Assembly (NCBI RefSeq): GCF_029873635.1
Contig: NC_080421.1
Coordinates: 40,033,120-40,097,119 of the forward strand
Direction of reading: 5' to 3'
Origin: Malania oleifera
Lineage: Eukaryota; Streptophyta; Magnoliopsida; Santalales; Ximeniaceae
DNA length: 64,000 nt
Shown here: positions 11,535 to 22,916 of the stretch, piece after piece
Layout: each line of letters starts with the position of its first letter
Numbering within the stretch: the stretch's first letter is position 1
Program-made: the position numbers and the translations under genes
Notes under the pieces: generated by a model
Database searches by the model: none
Told to the model about the DNA's origin: nothing
Seen by the model: only the letters and a program-made list of their open reading frames with translations

Positions 11535-13428
11535 TGTTGATTAAGTTGTAATCCCAAGAGGGGGGGGGGGGGTGAATTGGATATTTAAAAAAAAAATTCA
11601 CTTAATTTTCTTTTACACAGTTCTTATAAGTTTACCAACTACTTTTAGTTGCTCAATTATGTGTGAGTATGACAATCCTATCTATGCATGCAATATACTT
11701 AATTTAAATATAATGCGAAAAATAAAGAGTAAAAGGAAGAGAGAAGACAAACGCGATTTTACGAGGTTCAGTCGACTTGGCCTACGTCCTCGCCTTGAGC
11801 AACCACTCAAGGATTCACTAATAACCCTACTCCTGAAAATGGGATGGAGCTTCCCTTACAAACCGCTGCTTACAAGAGGTACAACTCCCTCCTTATTCGC
11901 TACTCACAAGAGGTACAACTTCCTCCTCACACTTGGTTCACAACTCGAACCATGTTTACAATGAAATTTGAAAATAACACTCAAAACAATGCTTCTAACA
12001 AAAGCTTGTGAGTACAATTCAATTTCCTAGTACATTAACATATGATATAACTTGAAGCTCAAGAATGTATGAAAAAACGATATAATCGTTTGATGTATGA
12101 TATGTGTCAACACACAAATTTGTATTTAATCAAAACTCCCAAGTGAAAATATATTTGGAATGTTTTGGAGTCTAGTAGGGTTCTTGATTCACTTTGTAAA
12201 GATGCTCAAGTATATTTGAAGTGAGCTATTTAACAAAAATTTGACATGAATACAACTTAATCAAAATCACAAAGTTTTCCTTCAAGTTCCAATATTTTAA
12301 TCAAAGTAGGTTTTTCAATAAGAAACCCAATGAACAATATATATATGAATATGTGTTTATGTACTTCTTGAATTTCAAATCAATCAACCAAGCTAACAAG
12401 TTTTTCTCAAAACATGATCTTCCCGAAAATCAGTTTTTATTCGTGAATACACACTTAAGATCAAAATCTCTTTCTAATGATAAACACGTAAAGAGATGAG
12501 AGATTCTTGAAACATGATAACTTGACAGATCAAACCTTAATACTGGATCAAAGTTTAGTTGGATGAATGAATGCCCTTTTGATTTCAGTAGAGATTTTCC
12601 CAAACGAAGATGGAAAAAGATTAAAGTGCAGAAAACCGGCTCTAGGGTTCAAATCTTGCAATGAGAAGTATATCTTTCTTGTTGTGTCCCTTAGCTTATG
12701 TTCTAAGGTTTATATATTCATAATATATATTATATTACCCTTAAAATTAATCTCAGGTGTTGGATCAATAAGATACTTCGCGTGTCTTTTTAATAAAAAG
12801 CTGATTTTTAGGCTTTCCCGCGAGTTCAGGCAACCGAACTCGACTTCAGGCTCCTGAAGTATCAACTTCAGGCGCCTGAGGTTCCAAGGTCAGGCGACCA
12901 AAGAGCCTCGGTTAGATTCTGTCTTCTCCATTTAATTCTTCAGGTGATTGAACTTAATCTTCAGGCAACCGAAGAAATTCTTAGGCTACCGAGGTTTGAG
13001 TTCAGGCAACCAAACTACCCATTCTCTCAAATTTTTATTTCTAACTAAAAAATCTGCTTGGCTTCTTTTCTTGAGTCTTTCATAAAATATATTTTGCATG
13101 ATTTTGAAAATATTTCAAGGTCTATGAGAGTTTCCTAATGATGTACATGAAATGCATGAATCCTAAAACAATTTTAAGTTATAATGAGCCTCAAATTAAA
13201 TCATATGAAAATGTTAATACATGAGTTCTAAATACCTTTTCCCAAGATATTCTTGAACTTTGACTCTTGCATCTTGATTCCCGTACTCTTTGAGTTCCAT
13301 GGATCTTGCCAAGATTTGTTAACTTTCCATGCATGCTTAGTGTAAGTCCTGTTCACAAACTCAATGCACTGATAAACTATCAAGTGATTTGTCATTATCA
13401 AAACAGTATTGGACTCGTAGAGTCAACA
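11535..13428 (-). repeat. 5' LTR of element B
   Basis: 1894 bp, TGTTGATTAAG to AGTCAACA on the + strand, colinear with the left LTR at 4281-6175. It carries the G-run at about 11561-11572, a palindrome array at about 12830-13015 and a TATA-like stretch near 12720-12740. Short open frames inside it are artefacts. Confidence 0.9.
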
Positions 13429-13433
13429 GATAT
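13429..13433. repeat. Right target-site duplication of element B
   Basis: GATAT, pairing with GTTAT at 4276-4280. Element A pol (RT/RNase H junction) resumes here. Confidence 0.75.
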
Positions 13434-14229
13434 GCTTAAGAAATTTGATATGGAAAGTAGTAAACCCATAGGTACCCCCATGAGCACTTCCATAAGCGTC
13501 GATAAAGATGAAAAAAGGAAACCAGTAGATATGAAATACTATAGAGGCATGATAGAAAGTTTTCTTAGTAGGCCCGATATAATGTTTAGTGTTTGCATGT
13601 GTGCATGTTTTCAATTAGAACCTAAAGAATCTCATCAAATAGTTGTAAAAAGAATTCTAAAGTACTTGATAGGAACAATTGATTTAGGACTTTGGTATCC
13701 TAAGGACACCGGATTCGAAATGATTAGCTATTCAGATGCCGATTATGCAGGGTGTAAGATAAATAGAAAAAGTACAAGTGGGACTTGTCATTTTCTAGGA
13801 CGATCTCTAGTGTCTTGGTTTTCCAAGAAACAAAATTTCCTAGCCTTATCCACAATTGAAGCTGAGTATGTAGTAGTTGGGAGTTGTTGTGCACAAACCT
13901 TATACATGAAACAACAATTAAAAGACTACAATTTAGAATATTCCACCATTCTAGTTAAGTGTGATAACATAAGTGTTATAAACATCTCTAAATATCCTAT
14001 TTCACACTCAAGAACAAAACACATTGATATAAGACACCACTTTCTAAGAGATCATGTTCAAAAAGAATGTATCATATTTGAATTTATAAACACAAATGAC
14101 CAATGGACGGATATCTTTACAAAACCTCTCTCCGAAGAAAGATTTATATCCACTAGAATAGAACTTAGGTTGTTACATAGTAGGGAAGTGATTTAGATAG
14201 GTTTCATAGTGAGCAAATTGAGAAAATTA

Positions 14230-14376
14230 AGAAATTAGGGACTTTAGGCAACTGAGCTTGGAAGCTCAGGCGGCTGAGCACTGTAGACTTGAGGCTTTGG
14301 CACTTGAGCCAGCAGACCTTAGGTGACTGAACTTAATCTTTAGGAACTTGAAGTCACAAGATCTATATATTTTAAA
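14230..14376 (+). promoter_or_regulatory. LTR-like promoter region before the additional ORF
   Basis: Between the pol stop (14196) and the additional ORF lie motifs like those in the 3' LTR of the same element: TTAGGCAACTGAGC (14244-14257), the near-perfect dyad GCTCAGGCGGCTGAGC (14264-14279) and CTTAGGTGACTGAAC (14318-14332), then TCTATATATTTTAAA (14362-14376). The LTR counterpart has GCTCAGGCGCCTGAAG (16857-16872), CCTCAGGTGACTGAAG (16878-16893) and CTATATTTTTTAAAAG near 17071. The TATA-like site lies about 190 nt before the ORF's ATG. Promoter function is inference. Confidence 0.45.
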
Positions 14377-14565
14377 GCACGAAACCCTAACTTTAGGCTA
14401 CTGCCTTTTGCTCCATCACTCACCCGAAGTTCCACCTCTTTGTCTTCCTTGCTTCCTCACTCAAAACCCTTTGAATCAGAGCCTCAAACCCCTTCTCCTA
14501 CTCTCTTCCTCTTAGATTCTAGGGTTCCTCTTGGCTTGTTTCCTCCAATCTCCAAGGAAACAACA

Positions 14566-15785
14566 ATGCCTCACACTAAGACCACGGCAAATCGAGGATC
14601 TTCTACCAGAAGGGATGATAACAGCATCAAGCAATGGTTAGTCACTCTACAATCCAAGCTCCAATATCATTCTACTCTCTGTTCTACATACGCTATATTT
14701 GGTAAGGTGATCGACACCACCTTTTTTGATTTCTAATTCCCTGAAATACTGCCTATGTTTTGGAACATCAGTTGGAAAAATTTTGTTGTTTTCAAGCCAA
14801 AAGAATGTACCCCAACCTTGTCAAAATTTTTTATACCTATATGATTTTTGGAGAAAGTGTTCTCACTACTGAGGTTAGAGGCAAGAAAATAGTTTTGACT
14901 CCTCAAATTCTAGCTCCCATTTTGTATATCACCAAGGGAGAATTCGAATGTCCCGCCTTTGCTCAATCTTGGATTCTTGAGCAAGGCTTCACACCCGAAG
15001 AGTTTTTGCTTCTAATAATGGTAAACGAACCCGTATATTTTTGCCATCCACCCATGTATAAGAAATTGAACCTCCAGGCCCAAATACTTCACAAAATCAT
15101 CTCCAATAACATCCTACCTAAGGCCGACTCTTATGATAATCTTTCCTATGTCAACTGCTTCGTTTTATGGTGTTTACTAAAGGGAAAGAAGCTTGATCTC
15201 TCTAGTCTTATCTTGAAATGGATGTGGGCCAAGTTGGAAGTCACTCGTGTGTTAAATCTTATCTTTGCTCAGCTTGACATTACCACACCTTCTGAGTTAT
15301 TCATCAAACATACTCGATATGATCTCTTCACCTCTGCAACCCTCAAGCAGATGGGCTATGAAAAACACGATCTGGGTTGGTTCTTAAAAGGAGATAGACC
15401 TCAAAGAGCACCAGTAGATGTACCTCCTCCTCCGCCTCCAATTCAAGACCAAGGACCTCCTGCTGATACACCCTTATGGTTCATTCCCTTTCATCATAAA
15501 TTCTCCACCTTCAACAGAGACACGAGATTAGGACTTCAATCGCTTCGAGTGGATGTATCTTCACTTCATACTACCTATTCCTCACTTGATCAGTACCTCA
15601 CTCGTATTGAGAAATATCAGGCTAACTTATCCCGTGGTATTGATTCTATGGACACTAGTTCTGCTTCGCGGAGTGATGATGATGAATCTGAGGAAGGCAG
15701 TGAGGAAGGTGATGAAGAGGAAGGTGAAGATGAGGAAAAAGATGAAGAAGAAGTTGAAGAGGAAGATGATGATGCTAATAACTGA
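14566..15785 (+). pseudogene. Additional ORF (aORF) of element A, broken
   Basis: A sense ORF between pol and the 3' LTR, as known from SIRE-type and some other plant LTR elements. ATG at 14566 gives MPHTKTTANRGSSTRRDDNS. A TAA at 14734-14736 and a frameshift near 14755 break it; from about 14757 it is open to 15785. The body (about 14760-15400) resembles the 'putative plant transposon protein' domain carried by plant retroelement extra ORFs (Pfam Transposase_32 as I remember it; not searched). A proline run (VDVPPPPPPIQ) follows, then a probable coiled coil (LRVDVSSLHTTYSSLDQYL) and a strongly acidic C-terminus of about 35 residues. I see no signal peptide or membrane segment, so I do not call it envelope-like. 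Function unknown; neither B nor D has it. Confidence 0.7.
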
Positions 15786-16346
15786 TTTAGTTTATCATTT
15801 TGTGATGTCTTAAGCACTCTCTATGTATTAGCTATGGTGTTGCTTTATTTGTTTTTGTTTAAAATTTGGCTTGTACTTCCACTCCTTATGCTTTTGTGTA
15901 ATATGACAATGCTTGTTATGTGCTAAACTTCTTTGTGCATATGCCCCTTAATTCTTTTTGAATGATGTCAAAGGGGGAGAAATTTTAAGCAACCATGAGC
16001 AAACCTAAGAATACAGAACACATGAAAATTCAGTGCATTTTAAGAAAATATAAGCAAACATGAATGAAAAATAAGAATATGACATATATAAAATTTTGGC
16101 ATATAGCAAGGGGGAGTAAAAACACAAATACAAATAAGAACAAAAGAAGAACAAAATAATGCAAATATGTATATGAAATGAGCTATAATGAAATATACTC
16201 AATTGTGCATTATTTTTGAACTTACTTATACTTGAAATCATCATTTTTCATATTTGTTTTAAAAGCATGCTTATTGTAAGGGGGAGCCTTTTTCAAAGGA
16301 TCTCTCATCTTTGCTCCTTATTTGTCATCATCAAAAAGGGTGAGAT
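15786..16346 (+). other. Polypurine tracts upstream of the A 3' LTR
   Basis: Non-coding stretch with four GGGGGAG-type tracts: 15970-15980, 16108-16117, 16278-16287 and the terminal AAAAAGGGTGAGAT (about 16333-16346) next to the LTR. The terminal one has a G-to-T change relative to the others. No ORF of note. Confidence 0.65.
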
Positions 16347-16834
16347 TATTGGCCTAACATGGCTTTCAAATCTCATTTTGATGATAACAAACGAAGTTTG
16401 ATTTAACATGTGTTGTTAAGTGATGATGTTTCAGGAATGCTTAAACGACAAAGTTCAAAATAACAAAGGAAATGCAAGTTCAAAGATCACCAAGGACCAC
16501 AAAGCCACACTCATTCTCAAAGTGATCCAAAGGAAGCTCAAGTGGACCAAAATGATTCAAAACATTTGGAAACCTGAAGTTGACACAAGCTCAAAGTCTA
16601 AAAGGATTCAAAGCAAGGACACCATGAAGACTTCAAGCTTAGAGTTTTTAAGGCTTTAGGATGGAACAATGTAGGTACTTCATTTCAAATATCATGAGAA
16701 ATGTTTTGAAGCTCTTTAGCGTTTGTCTTGGACTTAGGACCTTATTTTAAAAACCCTAGAAAATGTTTTATAAAGTAACAAAGCAAGAGCGCAAAGTGTT
16801 TTTGAAAAATAATCTGAAAAACAAAAATTTTGTC

Positions 16835-17080
16835 TGTTCAGGCGATTGAAGTGTAAGCTCAGGCGCCTGAAGAATTTCCTCAGGTGACTGAAGAATAAGT
16901 TCAGGTGCCAGAAGATTTTCTTGATGAATTTTTGAAGAGGTATTGTAACCTCAGGCGATTGACACTTGTCACCTCAGGCGCCTAACCCTGTTTTTAGTTC
17001 AAAAATTACTGTTTTAAAGAACGTCAAACAACTATCCTCGACTCCTCAAGAGACTGAACACTGTTAATGGCTATATTTTT
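16835..17080 (+). promoter_or_regulatory. Palindrome array and TATA region, A 3' LTR
   Basis: CAGGCGATTGAAG, CAGGCGCCTGAAG, CAGGTGACTGAAG, CAGGTGCCAGAAG, CAGGCGATTGAC and CAGGCGCCTAAC lie within 16835-16985, then CTATATTTTTTAAAAG near 17071. Same motif family as in element B. Confidence 0.5.
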
Positions 17081-17891
17081 TAAAAGTATTAAAATTCTAA
17101 ATTAAGTTTCTTGTACTCCAAATTTTTTAAAAACCTAGGAAATACTCCAAGTAAATTTGGGCAACACGAATTAAGTTTTATGAGCCTTAAATACATGTTT
17201 TCATGAATCAAACATACACCAAGCAATTGAAAAATCTATTCTTAAGCTGAAAGCTCACTAATTCTCTCAAAGCTCTCTCTTGCTCCTTCTTTCATTTTGA
17301 ATTGCTGAGATATTCTGAAGCACTAATCACTCTTCTTTGAGCTCTAATAATCTGAATTGCTGATTCCTTGTCAAGAGAAGTATTCCAGTGAAATTTTTCT
17401 TGAGCTTTAACTCTATTTCGTTTGGTATTTGTTGTTGAAGTATATAGCACTTTCAATTGTACTAACCAGCTCTATCTGAGAGCATTCTTTGTACAAAATA
17501 AATTGTTTTCTTGTTTCTTGTTTCTTTGACAGTTCACGTATTTGGATCGTTGTAACCCGAGCGTGGGGTATCGCTTTGAGAGGGGGCTCCACTCTAAAGG
17601 AGGGTTGTAATCAGTTTGTTCCACCTGGAAAGGAAAGAGTTAGTGGAATCCTTAGGTGGTCTTGCCTAAGGTGAGGACATAGGCTGGGGATAAGCCGAAC
17701 CTTGTAAAAAATCTCAGTCTCACTCTCTCTACCCTTTTCTATTTAAATTTTAGCATATACAAATTGTGTTTTAAATTGTAAGTTTTCTGAAAATCTGAGA
17801 TTTAGAAGACCTTTTAATTTAAGAAAGTACGTTTGGTTAATATTTGTCGAAAACCTTAAAGGGAGTACGTTGATTAACCGCTTGCAAAAAT

Positions 17892-20017
17892 TGTTTGCTT
17901 TGATGTATTCCCAAGAGCTGGGGGGGGGGGGGGGTGAATTGGACTTTAAAAATTTATTGCCTAGGTTAAACTAATCTAACAGTAGTAGATTCACAACCTA
18001 GGGTTTGTCTATGCAGTTCCAAATGCGCAGATAGAAACAACGTGCGGAAATTAAAATCATGCGCAACATTCACCAATTATAACATACATGTGCGGTAAAT
18101 ATAAAGAGCAGAAATATAAATAAGGCACACAATATGTTATAGGGGTTCGGCCAACTGTGCCTACGTCCCCGCCTCTTGCTCGCAAGCCCGAGGATTCCAC
18201 TAATGGCTCACTTAACGGGTGGAGTGACACTGATTACAACCAGATAAATTAGCATAGGGCTGACCTCAACCTTAACCAGGTCAGTTAGCGGGGCTGACCT
18301 CAACCTACACGCCTTAATAAGATGACACACCTAGCTTTCCTAACTGGGTCTAAGCCAATCCGGGACTACTTCAAAGGGCTAGTCTCCCTCTTCAGGCCCG
18401 TGCTTGGAAATACAACAGTATTTGAAATACAACGAAATGGTACTATGATTATGCTTTCATGTAAAGTAGATGTGTACCCAGATACACGCAGTATACTCAA
18501 TCAACCACACATCAACAATATAGGAAATGTAAGCTCAGTGATGTGTATTTTTGTGTAAGTTACACTCAACAAGATATGATCGCTAATATGTTCAAGAGTG
18601 TTTTAATCAAGCAATTTCTTTGAAACAGTAAATATGAAATCTCAATAATGAACCATGGTTTCAAAGATGCTGCAAATATTCAAAACAACTCAAAATATTT
18701 TCTTTAATGTAATATGCTCAAGAGTTACTTGAAAGAATAATATAGTTTGTTAAAAATATTTGCACAACAAAATCAAGTTATAGGAATCTTTGCAATGACA
18801 ATGCAAAGATCCTTAAGCTACTAAGTTTTTCCCAACACAAGATTTATTAAATGAAATCTGTGGGAAAACCTTGCTTAACTCCCCAAAATCAATATCAATC
18901 AACTGAGTAAAGCAATGAGAGTATGAGCAATACTAAGCAATAAATAAACACTCACAAAGTAAGATTTCTCAAGGGAATGAAGGTGTTTGAGTGTTATGGG
19001 GTTGGAATGAACAAATAGGGTTTAGGGAATTTGAGAGTCTTTGGCTAATCCTATTTGCTAATCACACTAATTTTTGCAAATGAAACCCTATTTATAGACA
19101 AGGTTAAAAATATAACCGTTTGGGACATGTTGGGAATTATTTGAAAAGATTCAAAATGTTTAAACACCATTAACCCCACATAACCCAATTTTACCGTGGT
19201 TAAATAATTTTTAACCCGTCGAGGTTCGGGTGGCTGAATCGAGGTTTGGTCGCTCGAACAGACATAGTAATAAAATTAATTTAAATGAGTTCGGTCGCTT
19301 GTGTCTTGGTTCGGCAGCCCGAATAAAAGTCAGTAGCATTTGTTCGTAGGTTTGGGTGCCCGGTCCTAGGTTTGGTTAACTGAACTAATAAGTTCGGTCA
19401 CTCGAGGCCTTTTTGAACACGAAGGTTCGAGTGCCTGAGTTGGTGAAAAGCACTCTGACATGGGTTCGGTCGCCTGAGCGCGATACGTTTATTATAGCTT
19501 CGGTCCCCCGAAACCTGGTCAAATTGTTTACTTTCTAGCAGTTCGGGTGCCCAGGGAGTTTTGAACTCTAGGGGTTCGGTCGCCCGACCTCTCACATATT
19601 TGCCTATTAAGTCCAATTTTTAATTCAATTCTTTCCCCTGATAATGTAAGTGATTATGGGGACTTTGTGCACAATGTGTAAGAACCCAGAGTCTTTTCAA
19701 GTACGCCCAAAAACCTGGCGTCGATCGACCGATGCCCTAAGGTCATTCGGTCTCTATGGTCAATCTATGGAATTTCTGATCTTACAGAAACCTACATGCA
19801 TGACATGCAGAGATTATTACAGACCATATCCTACTTACTATTACAGACCCAATAACATTACAACAATTAATAAACATTCTGGGTCTTCAATTTCTTCAAG
19901 TTGTCATGTGCCATCAATATGATCTTCTAATTATATACCTGCACACAAACTTGAAAGTCATCAAATACCAAGAATATTTGTCATTATCAAAACTAAGTGT
20001 GACCTATATGGTCAACA
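17892..20017 (-). mobile_element. Solo LTR C (SIRE-like copia family)
   Basis: 2126 bp bounded by TGTTTGC and GGTCAACA, flanked by a perfect 5-bp duplication AAAAT (17887-17891 and 20018-20022). In minus orientation it starts TGTTGACCATATAGGTCACAC, like the LTRs of element D, and has the C-run (G-run at about 17921-17934 on +) near its end. No internal region remains, so it is a recombination product. A second copy is at 48502-50563. Confidence 0.92.
19087..19600 (-). promoter_or_regulatory. Palindrome array and TATA box, solo LTR C
   Basis: About ten copies of GGTTCGGTCGCCCGAAC and variants lie at 19216-19600. Next on the minus strand comes CTATAAATAGG (19097-19087), a good TATA box, about 120 bp beyond the array. 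Confidence 0.55.
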
Positions 20018-20777
20018 AAAATCTTATTTAAAAGGAGTGCATAAAATTTATTCAAGCAAGGCTATAAACCGAATTCTTACAAATGCTGAAAAATAAAGTG
20101 CTAAAGCTCTCACAAAGTTGGCTAAGTATTGTATGGTTGGGTGATTGCTTATTTTTTGGTTTGTGATTGGTTTTGTGAGTGTGGTTGATTTGTTTGAATA
20201 TTTAAAATTAACAGCTTCCTTGTGTGTTTGATTAAGTATATAAAAAGATGAAAATTGGTAATAACTCTGAAAGAAATTTTTATAAACCCAATTCACCCCC
20301 CCTCTTGGGATAACACCTTGACTTTCACCATGCATGTAATGAAGCCATGCATTTAATGAACAATCAAGATAAAAAGGACTTTAGCTATGCATGTGAAGAT
20401 ACAAAGGAGGTCATGCATGCACAAACAAAAGGGTGAGCTGGCTATCTGGGGGCTATAAATGATGGGAGAAGTGCATGCTTTGAAGAAGGCCAAAGCATGA
20501 CAAAACCCACCCATGTAGAGACCACATGAATTGAAGGCCCATTCGTCTTTCCGTGAGCCAGGCTTTATGAGATGAGAAGGCTATAAGCTGGGCTTGGCAG
20601 CTGAGTTTCATGGTGCGCATGGATGTGACCACGTGAAGGGTTTGAAGCCCATGCATATGGTTGTGAGTGGGCAGCTTTTAGGGGGGCTTTAATGAAAGAA
20701 AAGTAGGGTTTCTAAGAGAGAAGGGAGGCCAAAAATTGGGGTATGTACTGGAGTTTTGTAACGACCTACTCATTTTT

Positions 20778-20801
20778 CACACACACACACACACACACGC
20801 G

Positions 20802-20846
<45 letters not shown>
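20778..20846. repeat. (CA)n(TA)n microsatellite
   Basis: CA repeat with a short CGCG interruption (20778-20814), followed directly by a TA repeat to 20846, inside E1. Confidence 0.95.
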
Positions 20847-20849
<3 letters not shown>

Positions 20850-21852
20850 AACAATATCATCATAAAATCAATACCACACATCCCACATTCCAGCTCAGCA
20901 GGTCACAATCCACCTGGACCCATGGGTACCAGGGATACATCAGAATATATATAGCAGAAGCCTAAGCAGCAGGAAACATACAATCTCATGCATCTCATCA
21001 TTTCATATATCACAATACCAGAGATACTACATTCATTGTATTTCCATATATATCCCAAAAATGTAATCCAGGGACAATTCCCACAAAAACTTAACTGTCC
21101 CTACCAAAAACTTACCCTTCAAAAAGGGCGGATAAACCAGACTATGTCAGCGGGGCTTTTCCCGCTCTCCTATCCGGGACTCCTGAAAAATTGTAAAGTT
21201 TAGGAGTGAGACACCTCTCACTAAGGGAAATAAACTAATACTAGTGTGTGGCAACATAAGTATTCTGTGTTCTACATATACCATACATACATATTCAATA
21301 CTGTTTATCACATCTGGGAAAACATAAGTATATCAAAACATGGCAGAACATACTGCATTTCATAAACATATCTCATCTTATATCATAATAATAACGTAAA
21401 AACATCCCTAGTAGGTTAGCTAGCTGTTGTCATGTATTACCCCCACATGACTGGGTTGTGTGGCCCGAAGGCGGGACCTGACAATGGTTGGCCGACCACT
21501 GCCAAGTCAATAGTCTAGACTGTAAGTCCGATGGGTCTACCCAGACTGGTCTGTACACCAGGGGCGATAACAACACACTTCTTGAAAATAACCACATCGA
21601 CCATCCAATCTCATACCACTCCGTACAATGGCGTTAACATAGATATCATGATCACGAAGACCATGGATACATAGCAACGGTACCTTGCAAGTGCTAGCCT
21701 AAACCAAGCCAACTAGGTTCTGATATCATATACGTATACTAAAATCGTGATACATAGATATCTCATATCATTCATTTTCACATTAATCATATCATTTCAC
21801 ATATATACGTGTATCATGAAAATCATTGGCCCGTACACCGGTATTACACATT

Positions 21853-22113
21853 TTATCATAGCACGACCCATACGCTGGCAAATCACATAACACAGCTTGT
21901 ATGTTGGCAAATCACATAGCACAGCCCGTACGCTGGCAAACCACATAGCACAGCTCGTACGCTGGCAAACCACATAGCACAGCCCGTACGTTGGCAAACC
22001 ACATAGCATGGCCCGTACGTCAGCAAACCACATAGCATGGCCCGTACACTGGCAAATCACATAGCACGGCCCGTACGCCGGCAAATCACATAGCACGGCC
22101 CGTACACCGGCAA
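21853..22113. repeat. 29-bp tandem repeat in E1
   Basis: About nine imperfect head-to-tail copies of a 29-bp unit (core CCGTACGCTGGCAAACCACA). Period checked by the identical CGCTGGCAAA blocks at 21931 and 21960. The corresponding part of E2 lacks the array. Open frames across it on the minus strand (CYVICQ-type repeats) follow from the repeat, not from a gene. Confidence 0.9.
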
Positions 22114-22916
22114 ACATATCCATATATATATATATATAAACATCTCGGCCCATACGCCGGTTTTCCATCATAAAAATCCATATCATCCACATTCCCAGAA
22201 AATAGCATTTCACAACATTTTTACTCATTCCACACAGTAGATTTTCCACATATTCAACATACGATCATTTTCACAGTATTTTGCAAATATAAAACATATT
22301 TATATATATATATATATATATATATAAACATATACATTTTCCATAAATCAAATGATAAATATATCTATAAGCATTTTCCAAAACAGTACTAGTTTAGTTC
22401 ATCCCCTTACCTGATTCTTGCAAAGCCCCTAAGAAAATCTTCCCTGCACCCGCAGGGTTCCCAACTCAATACCCTGAAAATGAAAAACTCACAAAATTAA
22501 ATTTTAGTATTTCAACGTATATAACATTTCTTTTAACTATCATTAAGTCGGATTAAAAGCCTCACCTCAACTTAGGGATGATTCCCAAAGTTTCCAACCA
22601 ACACCTCTGGAAATGAAAACTCTCGATATTAAACTTTAATATTTTAACGCATAAAACACTTTTCTCAACTGTCACAAATCCAAAAATTGAGTATTAAGCC
22701 TTACCCTGGATTTGGGATGGTTTCCACCTTGCTTTCACCGATGATCCACTCCAGCAGATTCGGAGAGAACTCCGCCAGTAGCGTCGTGGTGACTTCGGAT
22801 TGTCGATTCGACGAAGATCTGGCCTGGAATCGATGAAAGAAGGAGAGAAGACCCAAGGGGGGGGGGGAGAGAGAGAGAGGGTTAGCTTCCTTAAGAAGCT
22901 TAAATTATCCGGATTT

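Larger units (their letters stand above)
4281..13428 (-). mobile_element. Copia element B (SIRE-like), complete but decayed
   Basis: A 9148-bp Ty1/copia element inserted antisense into pol of element A. It has two LTRs of about 1.9 kb (4281-6175 and 11535-13428), a perfect primer-binding site beside the right LTR, a polypurine tract beside the left LTR, gag, and pol with the copia domain order. A 5-bp target duplication flanks it (GTTAT/GATAT). The first 180 bases of the two LTRs differ at about 7 places by eye (about 96 percent identity), so it is not recent. There is no additional ORF between pol and the 3' LTR, unlike A. Stops and a small gag deletion make it non-autonomous. Confidence 0.93.
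1983..14196 (+). pseudogene. pol: pol of element A, split by element B
   Basis: Copia polyprotein in the order protease, integrase, RT, RNase H. Segments are 1983-4280 and, after element B, 13434-14196; the reading frame is continuous once B and one 5-bp duplication are removed. The protease site reads LANGCLRHM, where B has DSGC and D has LDSRC, so the catalytic Asp is missing. Integrase shows the HHCC finger (about 2405-2535) and core (2590-2950); the first core Asp is His (LHLHLFG; B and D have LHLDLFG). The RT motif A reads QMAVKSAFLN, again with the Asp gone, while YVDD is intact near 4105. RNase H (13730-14100) keeps its acidic residues (SDADYAG, EAEY, CDN). Stops and frameshifts occur around 2220, 2535, 2805, 2860 and 3007. 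The only long intact run is 3028-4275. Confidence 0.88.
1..20327 (+). mobile_element. Copia element A (SIRE-like), nested and broken
   Basis: A Ty1/copia retrotransposon read on the + strand: 5' LTR end (1-142), primer-binding site, gag, pol (protease, integrase, RT, RNase H order, which defines copia), an additional ORF, polypurine tracts and a 3' LTR ending at 20327. Bases 1-142 match 20184-20327 with about 7 substitutions plus a C-run length change, about 95 percent identical by eye, so the two are LTRs of one element. It is interrupted by element B (4281-13428) in pol and solo LTR C (17892-20017) in the 3' LTR. Removing B with one target duplication keeps the pol frame. The SIRE-like placement rests on the long LTRs, two zinc knuckles in gag and the extra ORF after pol; this is inference. 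The element cannot be autonomous. Confidence 0.85.
16347..20327 (+). repeat. 3' LTR of element A, split by solo LTR C
   Basis: Starts at about 16347 (TATTGGCC, probably TGTTGGCC with one change) after the polypurine tract and ends CTTTCA at 20327. Bases 17892-20017 are solo LTR C with one of its AAAAT duplications; without it the LTR is about 1.85 kb. The last 144 bp match the 5' LTR at 1-142. Confidence 0.8.

Noticed and set aside
14760..15785. Calling the extra ORF an envelope-like gene
   Set aside because: No signal peptide, membrane segment or cleavage motif is visible; the acidic tail and domain resemble other plant element extra ORFs. The apparent start at 14760 is a TTG, not an ATG.
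21797..22249. 150-codon minus-strand frame with repeated Cys-rich units, or a CRISPR-like array
   Set aside because: The repeat is a 29-bp head-to-tail minisatellite without unique spacers, inside solo LTR E1; the frame exists only because 29-bp drift happens to avoid stops.
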